Positions 39,201-50,559 of a stretch of 64,000 nucleotides of DNA are shown piece by piece. The notes under the pieces were generated by a model. It saw only the letters and a program-made list of their open reading frames with translations, did not search any database and was not told the DNA's origin. The DNA comes from Hymenolepis diminuta (lineage: Eukaryota; Platyhelminthes; Cestoda; Cyclophyllidea; Hymenolepididae). A program made the position numbers and the translations under genes. Location: the NCBI GenBank assembly GCA_900708905.1, contig CAADRB010000035.1:1449368-1513367 (forward strand), read 5' to 3'. Each line of letters begins with the position of its first letter. Within the stretch, counting starts at the first letter, position 1.

Positions 39201-40835
39201 ATCATTTGGAATGTTAATCGTTGAAAAGGTACATAAAGAATGAAAAGATTAGATTGTTGTCCAGAGGAGGAAAAATGAATTCTGGAACGTGAAGTAGTGA
39301 ATAATCTTCAGTTCTGATCCGAAAATCAAATGAAGCAACACTTGACGCTCACATTTCGATCCCCTCCCATTATCTTTTATTGAACTTTGCATTCCAATTT
39401 CAGTTGCTTTTCCGAAATGGAAAATTTATACTTTTGCTCCACTCCTCTGGGTAGTAATATTTTAACAATAATACGATGTCTCGTGAGTAGTTAGAACTAG
39501 CTTCGAGAATATTGTGGTATCTGCATGTCCTGACAAATTGGCCTGCTCAGTTTCCCTTAGCATTGCGCGTCTGCTAATTCATCTTCCTGTTATAACTGTG
39601 AATAAACAAAGAACACAACTTCGGTCCACTGCTTTATTGTACTCCCATTTCGCCTGATCCTCACAGTTCCAATTGTCCTCGCTGCCCCAGTTTTCCTTCC
39701 AGTTCATTTTCTCGCTCCTTCTTCCCTGGCCCCGTCATTTATTTCTCAATTGTCAAATACACGTTTGTCAAAAACCAAACTATTGATCTTATTATTCTCT
39801 AAAGGCTGTTGTTACCTGTTCGTTTTAGGGAGATCATCAGTTCTATGAGGGATATATGTACGTAGCCTCATTTACTCTGACTTTAAATCGAGCCCCTATT
39901 TCAACTGTTCGAACTGCCAGAGGGGAGGATGGAGATGTAGTCACTGAGTTGAAAATTTTATTAGAAAAGAGCAAATATGAGGCAATGTTTAGTAACTAGT
40001 ACGCTGAAATCATATGGGTGAGTAAAGTTAAAGATTCAGGTACTTGGATTGGTTAATTGCTTAAAAATCGATAGGAAAGCATACTAGGAGTAAAGTCACT
40101 TCAAAATATCTTCCAATTATTATATAATGATATTGATAAACATTTCCTCCTAACATTGAAATTATCCCATAAAAATGGATCGCATGTAGTTCAGTGGGAG
40201 TCAAGGCGGATTTTGATGACGCAAGCAGATATGAAAATGACCACAAGATGTGTGGATTCAAGAAGTGAATCCATCAAAAGTTCTTTCTTTTGAGTCACAT
40301 GCTTTTTACAATTCACTAACTAGTGAATAGTCGGTGCAAGTTATTTAATATGACACTTCTAGCTGATTTGTAAAATACTATTTCAAATCAATTTTTCAGA
40401 TAAAAATAAATAAGTTTAAATGTATTTAAAAAAAGCAGACTTTAATAAATAAACTTGTTTTATAATACTATCATGTTAAAAAATAATAAAATTCAAAGTC
40501 CAATTGTTTCAGGCCCTACAAATTTTAGTGCTTTTTCCTCAATTTATATCGAAGATGCGATTGAACTTTTCTAAGAAGGAGAGAGGAGTGAGTTGAGGCC
40601 GTAAGTACTGCTTTTTCGTAAGACCTTTACGGCAGGTGGTATTCAGGAGCATAAAGTTCGGTTGATGCCGAACTCCAACTGGCGTGAAGGCTCGTTGTTG
40701 ATGCGTTTTCGCAAAATTACTTTATCACAATACACTTTTAACTCTTTCGGGAGAATAACCGGCAGACGTCTTGAATGCACAAAATCGAAGTTCGATTTAC
40801 AGGCTGATAAGAAAATAATCGTCCTGTTTCTTAAA
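36241..40835. other. Long intergenic region, no supported gene
   Basis: Only short open frames without domains occur here (65 codons at 36257-36454, 92 codons at 40643-40921). A tRNA-like stretch lies at 36929-36991 (separate entry). Pyrimidine-rich sequence at 39620-39740 resembles the composition of the dispersed repeats at 13.3 and 28.6 kb, but I could not align it. Confidence 0.4.
36929..36991 (-). other. tRNA-like stretch (possible SINE head or tRNA relic)
   Basis: The minus strand has an A-box-like GGTACTGAGACG and, about 30 bases on, a B-box-like GGTTTCGATTCTC, in the spacing of an RNA polymerase III internal promoter. I could not pair a full acceptor stem, so a working tRNA is unlikely. 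No second copy was recognised in the window. Confidence 0.3.
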
Positions 40836-40839
40836 GAAC

Positions 40840-41175
40840 TGTAGCGGATGCTACACCAATAAGTTTTTTTGCTACACCTGAGTAATCCTCCTAAGCAGTC
40901 CGAATAGTCCTCTATTGTCAATTTACTCCCGAATTACCAGAAAGATGGTGAGTGGAGAGGGTCTCTTAACCACTTCCTTGTTACCGTGGGTCAAAACCTT
41001 AGCTATTAAATACAAGACCGCGTTGGGCTGCAGAGATCTTGATTGCTGATTGGTTGAGGAGGGCTCTGCACCCACGTCCGCGCTTGTTCTCAACGCGTCC
41101 GGTTACATACTGCACTTCCCAGAAAGTTCTAACCCACGTGATTCAATCAGCCTTTTTAGTGTTGTGAACCCCACA
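40840..41175 (+). mobile_element. Solo LTR-like element, copy 2
   Basis: The element is 336 bases, starts TGTAGCGGA and ends CCCCACA, and has the 4-base duplication GAAC on both sides (40836-40839 and 41176-41179). It is shorter than copies 1 and 3, partly through a deletion after ACTCCCGAATTA. It has no internal genes. Confidence 0.82.
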
Positions 41176-43943
41176 GAACTGAATAGATTGTTGTTTATTT
41201 GTCCTGCAATTACAACTATGCATGAGTAGGAATGAATGTGTATATGAATATTAATAAATTTTTCTGTTACTAAAAATGCTTTCTTGCCTGAGCATCAATT
41301 TCTATTCAGAAAATAGGCTATTTACAGTGAAAGCAAAGTTCACGAGTTAGTTTGCAGTTCTACTCAACACAAATACTACTTACTATTAAAGGAGTATTTC
41401 AGTTGTTTGTTCATCTCACAAATGAGGTGGTCATTATTTTCTATTAATTTGCAATTTTGAGTGACTTTCATTGTTTGATAATACATCATTTACTTTGACC
41501 TTAGTTTGCTTTATTTATGATATATTAGAACAACCATTAAAAGTACAATATGACCTTCCAAAGTCTAATTTTTACAGCACATGACAGAGCAAAAACTTTT
41601 TCAAGTTCTAATCTTTGGAAAAACATCTGAGTGAGAGAATTTGCATATACGTTCCACTGTTAAGAACCTGGAGAGGGGTCAAGACGAGGTGAGTAATGAA
41701 GTCAGGACAGCAAGAAATTTACGGCACTTAAAATTTGCAAGCATTGAGTTGGTAATGTTTACCTTGTAACATCCTAATGTTAAAAGCTCATGAATTGGCT
41801 CCTAAATTCATGCATGAGATCAGTGTTGACAATATTCAAAGCTTGTTGCCCAGTTGATTGGTCATTCATGTCACGGCAGTTTATTTGTATCAGTGATGAT
41901 TTTTAATATGACAGTAGCAAGAGCTGTTACATTTCTTGATAAAATTAATGTGAAAACTCTGTGAATTTCAATAATTAATCATTTTTTACCATTCGTAAAA
42001 CCCATAAACACTTTATTGCAAAAAAAAAACAAGTTTAAAACAAAACGATCTGTCAGAGAGGAGAACATAGAAATCACGTTTTTACAAGTTCATAACCATG
42101 ACATTAGGAAAAGGATGGTGGGAGACTAAAAGTTACTTCACTTTGGTTTAATAGCTAACTGAGTGGTAATGGTGGTCTAGTAATTTTGCGATACATCTTT
42201 CAATGCAGTACTTTTGGGTATCGATTTCAAGGAACTTAGCCCACACTGACAGCTAATTACCAACATTTTACAATTACAAAACTGCCTTTCATAGGTCGCT
42301 GACGTTATGTACTATAATAAATCACGCATGCTTGTTATAACCGTTTAGGATCACTAGGCCGGACTTATAGAAATAGTTATCTGTGTTACTTAAATATGTT
42401 TCAAGTATCAGGGAATAGTTAAATCTGAGGTCTGAAAAATCTAATTAACCCTAGTTAAAATTCATAATATTTACTTATTTCCTTTAATCTGCTATTTAGA
42501 CGTCTTTATTTACTAATTATTGATTAATTTATTTGTATGCTAATGCTACACAAAGTAATTTAAACTCAGAGGTTTCTAAGTATTAGTATCTATACTACGA
42601 ACTCGGAATTTTTGAGTGCTGCTTTGTGTCAGTATTAAGCAATTTAATGATGTTATCAGAAGAATTTTGATATTGCGAGAGAAAATTCCACGCATAGACT
42701 TCACAAGACTAGCTGCAAATCGCTTGAAGGGTCATTCAGGATTTGTGAATATAAAATCTACCTTACTTAAATTGTTAATAGTAGTAAATATTTTTGAGTT
42801 TACATTAGCTGATCATTTCTTTGTGGAATTGGGTGAAATAAAGCCCCATTCAGTTCTCTGAAGGCACAGTGGTTAACGGATCATCTGTTAAATCAGAGAT
42901 CAAGATTCGGTACTCATCAGTACATACTCAATGAGCTGAATGGCCAGGAACACTGGTTAAGTTTAGATAATAAAGAATCTGGCAGAACTCGAGATTCTTT
43001 CCAGGGAAGATCAACAATGCCACCCGTTAATCCAAAAAAAGACGTTGGAAAACGCTCTCTTAAGCAGATTTGTAAATTATTTTTAAAATTGCGTTAATAC
43101 TATGGCCAATGACTCAAATTACCATTTTTAATTTTCATTATTCACATAAAAGAGCAATGCCTAGCATGCTTAGAGAGTATGATTGGCAAGGGTAACTTCG
43201 TCTCCAACAGAAGGGCAAGAGATTCAACATTGCTGAACTTTATCTATTTATTAGCGAACCAGTGAATTTCACTTATTTAATAGAAGCAAATGTAAATTCT
43301 GGTGATTTTAGCTTATAAGGGTTTTACTCTCAATACTCCCCCTTTAGAGTATACTTTAAATACTCCTTCTACTTTACTGATTCATTACTGATTCAGTTAA
43401 ACCTATCACTACACAGCCAATTTAGTAATTATTGGTGATATTATGAGAAAATACTTCATTAATACCATAAATCAAGAATATTTAAGAAAATATGCTTAAA
43501 TTCCAGGCAAAATTCACGATAAATAAATGTGATATCAAATTTTGTTTTGATCAAATCTACCATAAAATGAATGGGGGTGGTGTATGACAGGGCAAGGTCA
43601 TAAATCTATCTCCATTAAGCTAAATTTAGACAAGGTACAAAACCAGATAAATTTAATTTAAGCTAACCCCTCAGAATGCATCGTTCGGCGTTATCTCATT
43701 TATAAAATTTTTAAACCAAGGATTAGTTAATGTAAATATTATTGGTTACATACGAATAATATAATCGGTAATTAAGAAAGTCCTAAGTCTACTGAAAGAA
43801 AATGTATTTACTTCAGCACTGTTGCAATGCCAGGACGCCTAGTTCCGGTTATTACAACATATACGCCCTTAGATATCTCTCTCGGACATAGAGGGAGAGA
43901 TAGGGATAAGACAGAAACGCAGTTGCTCTAAGAGACTATATAT
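41176..43943. other. Intergenic, no supported gene
   Basis: This stretch is AT-rich with one 81-codon open frame (42616-42861) of no recognisable family. The stretch at 42866-42915 has weak polymerase III box-like motifs but no tRNA fold. I see nothing else. Confidence 0.4.
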
Positions 43944-44391
43944 GGGGTACATAAGATACCTGTGGCTACCTTACGCAAATTTAAAAAACAGAACAAGAAA
44001 TTGTTCATGGTAGAAACTTACGATTTCAATTAACTAAACAAAAAACATAATGCCTATTAACCTAGGTTTTGTCCTACATTTCCTCCTTTGACTTTCATCA
44101 ATCACTCAATTCAAATCTGAAAGTGACTGAACACAATCTCTAATTAGATCAGGTCGTCTTTATTAATACCCTCCATTCCACGGACTGTTGCTCCCGTCAG
44201 GGAAAGATAGGATTTAGTGTTGTGGGGATGCTTATCAACTTCCTTTCCAACCACGTACCACCTCGTCCCACATGTAATAATCCTAAGGATTGGGGTTTGT
44301 TAAGTCGGAACGTGGTTGTAAGTTTGGTGCGACATGCTGATGAGAGTTCGTGGCCATCCATCCATCCAATCCTGTGTTTTGAGAGCTTGAC
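43944..44391 (-). mobile_element. Non-autonomous inverted-terminus element, partial copy 4
   Basis: It begins with a diverged terminus (GGGGTACATAAGATACC...) and follows the element body in reverse orientation, until it stops abruptly at GAGAGCTTGA (44381-44390). There it joins intron 7 of annexin A sequence. The missing remainder is found in the copy at 46616-47988, which shares diagnostic variants with this copy (for example TTGTTAAGTCGGAAC). Confidence 0.72.
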
Positions 44392-46840
44392 ATGCAGAAA
44401 TTATATCATTTTTTTGAACGGTTTCAGGATGAAATGGCGGAGATTAAGGCAATTTTCCTGGCGAAATACAAGAAGCCATTGGAAGAATGTATTCGTAGTG
44501 ACACCTCAGGGGATTATAGGAAGTTCCTAATTACTCTTGTCAGTAAATATTAATTTGCACATTTACTTTTAAAATAATCAATTATGACTTTTAGTTTTTT
44601 GAAATAAAGTAATACTTCTGTTAAGAATCTGCCTCTTTTGCACCTTCAGACACTTTCAGAGTCGTTTTCTAAATTGTGTGAATTGTCATCAACTTGCTTA
44701 ATAAGTTGAACAGGTATTTCAAGAACTACATAACCCGGAATAAGAAAGAATAAAATATGTGATATTATTTGAGACACCTCCATCAAACATTGAACAAAGC
44801 TTATTTTAGTGGGTCTGTAGTAAGGTAAAAGTGCAAATCTGAGGCAGTAGAGGGAGGCTTGTATTAGAATGGGTGCATTAAGCGAATGGCGCACTCGATG
44901 TTACCCTGTGAAAAATTCCTTGGTCAAACTTCCCTTACTCCTTCGATATCATGGCTGAGATGTATAAAGAGGTTAAAGGTAACCGTCAGTTTAACCAACA
45001 TGCCTAGACTTGAAAATGAATAAAGGTCATTTCGTAACCCGAACCATAAAGCCCTGACTCAGTGAAATTCAAGGAAGATCAGAGACTGGAATGGCATTAA
45101 AATTTTGATCAGAATAGCGAGGACTTTGACACTGTTGACAATAAGAGTAGTTCTAGTAGCCGACGTCTTAGTAAGGGGATGAGTTTTATTCGTTACATTA
45201 TTTCCAGAGCAAAGAGTCTTAATCTGCGAACTTAAATAGGATGACTCTACAAGGCGGTCTTATTTTGTCATCAGATAAAAGCGGACATTTTCCATTAGTT
45301 AAACAAAACGCTTTCAAATGACGGACTTGGCTCATCATGTCATAATGTTGTGCATCAGCAAGTCTTCAAATGGTACAGCTTGACGCTACTTAATAATAGT
45401 TAGTAGAATGAGTGTCAAATTTGGCGTAATCAGATTGTTGTTGGATCGTGCAATAACCACATTTAGTCTGATTGAATTGATGGAGCAAGTCTCATGGTAA
45501 CATGAACTCTTTTCTCAAATGATAAGCAGTGAAATTCCACATTCATACTTACTAACAGAAATATGCAAATTAGTTTGGATTTCATGCTATTTGGTGAGTC
45601 CATTTGATGAACTAAATACAAAATTTCATATTCTCTAATGTATAATAACAAATGCAGAGAAGTGCTGGCGGTGTTGGGAGTAATCTGCTTTTCTTTAATA
45701 ATCAAGGTCCAGGATTCTAATTCCATGGTTGCGGACCCAATCAGTGGAACTGTCAACTGCATCGGTTAACTCTGGCCAATTAGAGAGGAAAGGTTCGAAC
45801 TATTCTAAAACGAATGTCGATGGAGCTTTTAAAAATTGGTTCATGAGTTAATTTTTAGTTCACAAGATGAACGCTTAATAAAGGAAAAATGTGCATAGGT
45901 ACCGTCAGCATGAATAGAAAACATTAAATTTCTGATTAAAAGTACCATTTTGTTCATAGATTTCAGATGGAAATGCATGCATGAGAAAAGGAACAATTGT
46001 AATACATATGAATTGAAAATATGAGAAGTTTATATTCTGACAAGTGCCTCACAGACTGATGTTCTGCTTATGATGTTGTTAGGTAAATGAAGTCGAATTC
46101 AGAAAATCTATTCAAAAGTCAAAGGCGAACTCGATGAATTTTGTAAATTGTCACCATTTCGACATGTCATCTCTGTTCACGTAGAATGATAAATAATCTT
46201 ACTCGTGAGAGTGAAATTTCATACACCCTAGTTATCTGTTTTGAAGTGGAGAGGAATCAAACCAGAAACTTTTCAGGGCCATCGGCGTCATACCAGTAAT
46301 ACTTGGCTCTATTGAAATTATAATCTTTAATGATAATTATTTCATAAGTGACTGTTTTTCTCGTCAACTAATCAAAAATGCATCTGAACGAACTTAACTC
46401 ACGAAAAACTATTTAGAGAAGATTGAACTTGGTCAACGTCTCATGAGAGCCAGAAGGATCTGATTTGCCAACACTGTAAATAAGCATGAGAGAATATGGA
46501 GGTGAATGTGAAGGAGATACGGCCTCAGACTCAGAAGCTGTGATAAGAACCAATTCTGCTTTATAGGAATGGGTTTGGCCACTTGCCTTTCAAAAGGAAA
46601 TGTTTAGGATATCTGCAGGGTGCGAAAGACATCTGAGGACACCTAACGCACTTTTAGGAAACAGAACATGAAAGTGTTAATGACAAAAACTTACGAATTC
46701 AAATAACCAAACAAAAAAAACATAATGCCATGGTTTTACTCTGCATTTCCTCTCTCGACTTTCATCAACCACTCAATTCGAATCTGAAAGCGACTGAGCA
46801 CAAGCCCTGATTAGATCAAGTTGTCTTTCTTAATACCCTC
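44389..46840 (-). repeat. Inverted duplication, arm 2 (copy of about 1380-3827)
   Basis: This arm is the reverse complement of arm 1, and the stretches I compared are identical apart from small changes in the first 35 bases (a T run longer by one, GAAC for GCAC). It contains the annexin A last exon, its poly(A) signal, 2 kb of non-coding sequence and the terminus of the 1.3-kb element. Identity falls off inside the element near 46840. No indels were seen over the interval checked. Confidence 0.88.
44428..44553 (+). pseudogene. Orphan copy of annexin A last exon
   Basis: This is a 126-base exon with an acceptor (TTTCAG) before it and a stop at 44551-44553. It encodes the end of annexin repeat 4 (DEMAEIKAIFLAKYKK ... 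DTSGDYRKFLITLVSKY), the same as 3789-3664 on the minus strand. No upstream annexin exon is present on this strand, only a repeat element, so it has nothing to splice to. It is a by-product of the inverted duplication. Confidence 0.88.
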
Positions 46841-47988
46841 CATTCCACGGACTGTTGCCCCCGTTAGAGAAAGATATGATTTAGTGTTGTGGGAATGCTT
46901 ATCAACTTCCTTTCCAACCACGTACCACCTCGTTTAAATGTAATAATCCTAAGGATTAGTGTTTGTTAAGTCGGAACATGGTTGTAAGTTTGGTGCGACA
47001 TGCTGATGAGAGTTCGTGACCATCCATCCCTCCAATCCTGTGTTCTGAGAGCTTGATGGGATGTGACCGAATCTTGTTAGAAGACAGAGAGTCTTCCTGC
47101 ATTGGCTACGCTGTCTATCCAAGGCGGCTTAACGACAATGGTTTGAAGAGTCCCGACAAGGCATCCACATCTGCACCGTATCTGCATCTGCATCTGCATC
47201 TGCATTGACTCTAAGGTCCTGTGGAGAAAAAGGAGGAGTCATGGTGTGTCCCTCCCTCACTACTCTTCACAACGTCGAAGACCATCACTGTTGTCGAGAG
47301 CTTCGTACGCATGCATAGCAGTTGGAACTTCAGTGAGGTCCGTCCCCACATCTTCACTTATCATTTCTTCAATTCATTTTCCATCCTGGTGGAAGTTTTT
47401 TCCATGGGAGGAAAATCAATGACACTCCTCTTCTTCTAGGAGCTTCAATTTGTTTAAGAGTCCTCTCTCACGCATTCAACGATTCTCTTGAGTAATTATT
47501 GTCCACATGAACTGACCTCGCCTCAGTTAGAAGAAAAACATATGAGAAGGACGTATATATCCGAGGTCTGATGAACAACATTCTTTACATGTTGTTGTTC
47601 CCTCAGACACTTGAAGATGTCTGGCAAAGTGTTGCGCATTCACTTCCCAGGATAATTGTCCATCGTGCCATGTCATGTCATTCCATGTCATGTCATGTAC
47701 ACTTCGCACGAACTCAGGTGGTGTGAGTGAGTCGGAGCAGAGCAGAGCGCTGATCATGCTGTTTTCTCTTGCTCGTGGAGACAAATTCATCTCCACTCTT
47801 TTCATTCAGCTCAGCAACTTTAAAAAAGAAAGATGTGGCGATTTTTAGAAACCTTGCAATAGATACTATTAGAGCTTGTCTTCATTTCATTCGTGATAGT
47901 AGTATCTGTCATGAGATCTCCTGATATAAAATATACCTTAATTATTATTATCGGATCAGGTTTGATTACAAAAGCATAAGTGGCCTCA
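46616..47988 (-). mobile_element. Non-autonomous inverted-terminus element, copy 3 (mosaic)
   Basis: This is a full-length copy on the minus strand. The terminus at 46616 is identical to that of copy 1. The far end (GCATAAGTGGCCTCAGAAAC) is a diverged terminus. The first 200 or so bases follow copy 1, and the rest follows the variants of copy 4. It has a GCATCT/GCAGAT hexamer run at 47180-47205. It holds no transposase. Confidence 0.72.
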
Positions 47989-49881
47989 GAAACAAAATTG
48001 TCATACTACTGTTGCATGAAAGTCAAAATGTTGTCGACTGATAACGTTTGTTGTCCCCACTCTCGGACTTGGGAGTAGAGTCAACAAGCCTATTGATAAG
48101 CCGATGCAAGACTTAAAGATCAACTGTGGGAATAGCTCATCCCGAAAAAAACAAACTCTCAATCTAAGACTTCTGTTTGTCAGCATTATATCAGTCTTCT
48201 AAGGCACATCCTAGTAGAGGAATAGCATCTGCTTCCTCTCTAGGGCGAATTTAACATTCATATTACCCAGTGACACATAGTTCGATTACATCGGACTGAA
48301 TATAGACCATTTCATCCAATTGAGTGCTAATTAATTAAGCTTCCAAAGATAACATTTTGAAGTTGACACGGCAAGGTGGCAAATAAATCACATGTTAAAT
48401 ATTACAAATTTACTCTCAGGTCATTTGTTTTTCTAATACGCTTCAATAAAAACACCTCTTAATGAGGGCGTGAAAAAATTCAAATTCTCCTAATTAAAGT
48501 ACAAATAGCATTTGTTTTCTTGTTTATGAATATTGCTGAAAACAAAATCACAACATCCATTAAGATCTACAACAAAGATGATATATTGTTAACATATGAG
48601 AGATATTATAATGTAATATAATCCCTCGCTAAAAAAGGGTTTAATGTTGTATATTTTTTGCCATTTATGGATTACTTTAATTGTAGTATCTGATAGCATT
48701 CCAGTTTTATTAAAATAATATCGTCAAATCTCATTAACTTTTAATTATGGGTCTGGCGTTCAGGGCTGATATCCAGATCACTTCAGATAAAACTTAATGC
48801 CACGATTCAATAACTCACTACTATCAACTCACTGAAATGGATTTGTCTTTTCAAAATATTGCCCTTTTGAAAGTGTGGCCTTTATTAATTTGAACGGCGG
48901 TCAGGTCCGAAGCTGAATTTTTATGTTTTTAATTTTAGCCATCCGATATGACCCAACTTCGATTAGAATATATCAGAGTATCCTCATCTCCGTTGCGTCT
49001 TGAAATTCCTCTGACTAATCCTGTTATTTCACATGCTCTTGCATAATCCTGCAGTATGCTTTGAGTCCTACATATTAACCCCCTCACCTCATTTGAGCAA
49101 TTACAGACTACTTCTCAATACAACTCTGATCGTCATGACTCTGCCTCTAAGAATGTAGTCGTATTCTCTTCCACAAACTTCGATATTATACGTTAAATTA
49201 TGCGACACGATGGCGATAAGTCCCATCACAGAATGCAAAGTGCTTATTTTAGTTCTCTATCGGCGTTATCTTATTAACTGTAGCTATTTTACTAAACAGT
49301 TTTAAGAAATACGTTCGGCAGAGATGATGTTTCCATCAGGTACTGGAGGTTCATCATTCTGTCAATTTATCCGGTCTTCTATTTGTATTCTCCATTTTCC
49401 ATTTTAAACTGATTTTTAAATTGAAAAGGTCACTTAAATAATTTGATTTTGAAGAGGAGAATAGATTACTGCCATATAATAAATTCGACCATTTCCATCT
49501 GATCATATATTACCATATTCGTTCCAATTTATCAAGCTATTAGAAAAGTGAATTTGCGTTCGGCTAAGCGCTATTAAGGGTCAAATGTTAAGTATAATTA
49601 TTGAAATATTTTGAGAAAGGGATTATTTTGTTGGGATTAATAAGGCAAAATTTGTACTTACTTTTGGAATTAGATCATCTTGTCATTTTAATTTCAAGGT
49701 CGTACCATGGGCTTATACGCATGACCTTCTGTTTAGTCAATTGAAGATTATAAAAGATCTTGGAATCTGAAAATTCACATAACTTTTTCTGCAAATTCAA
49801 ATTAAGTATGATCACCATTCCGTTTCCCTTTTATTTTCATATCTTTATTTTCTTCTTCTAATTTCGTTTGATTATTATAGC
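47989..49881. other. Intergenic, upstream of gene E
   Basis: No gene is recognised. The last 100 bases are a pyrimidine-rich intron end leading to the acceptor ATTATAG just before the gene E start codon, so a 5' untranslated exon probably lies in this interval. Confidence 0.4.
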
Positions 49882-50559
49882 ATGTCTAATTATCCTAGTT
49901 CATCAGGATATGGTCTAACCCAGAATCCACAACCTGGTTTTGCTGCCCCTCCATCATTGCCCGCAGGAGGACATCCAAGCCCGGGCGGACAAATGAACTA
50001 CCTACCTCCAGGTCAAACGGCATACCCCCAACACCAACAAGGTAGTCAACCTGGCTTTTTAAGTCAAGGACAAATGGTCCAGCCCCCACAGGGTGTGGCA
50101 CCTCCAAGTTATGGGAATACAAACTCTTACCCCACCAGCACTGGGGGTTTTTTATCTCCTCCAACTTATGGAGCACCGAATTGTAATTTAGGGGGTGGTG
50201 GAGGACTTTTAGGACCGAATTCTGGAGTATCACCACAAAGTGCCGGAGCCCCGAATGCTTATCATCCCTGTTCTGCTCCGCCAAATAATTATCCACAGAT
50301 GGCAAACAATCCAAATGCAGGTCCCTACGCCCCTTCTCCCTATCCACCTCAGGGCGGTTTTCCTTGTAAGCTCCTTACACGATCTATTGAACAAATCAAA
50401 CTAAACCCATTGGATTAGCTTTTTAGAGAATATCTTTTTATTTACCCCAATAAACTAGATGAGAGAAGTTTTGATTCTGTTCAAAGTTGGAATGTAAAAG
50501 TGAAGATCAACATGACCTCACTTCCACAATGTTTTACCTCTGTTTTTTTTTCAGATTAA
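49882..50559 (+). CDS. Gene E: Pro/Gly/Tyr-rich protein like an annexin N-terminus, no core found
   Basis: The exon at 49882-50365 encodes 161 residues dominated by Pro, Gly, Tyr, Asn, Ser and Gln (MSNYPSSSGYGLTQNPQPG at the start, YPPQGGFP at the end), predicted to be disordered. The ATG follows a splice acceptor by one base, and the exon ends in phase 1 at a GT donor, just as the N-terminal exons of annexins B and C do. The nearest good acceptor (TTTTTTTTCAG at 50554) would add Tyr and then TAA, giving a 162-residue protein. No annexin repeat was found in the next 6 kb. Alternatives are a stand-alone scaffold-like protein, or an annexin gene that has lost its core. Expression is unproven. 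Confidence 0.6.

Noticed and set aside
42866..42915. tRNA-like motifs (AGTGGTTAACGG, GATTCGGTACTC)
   Set aside because: No stem pairing could be made and no second copy was seen.
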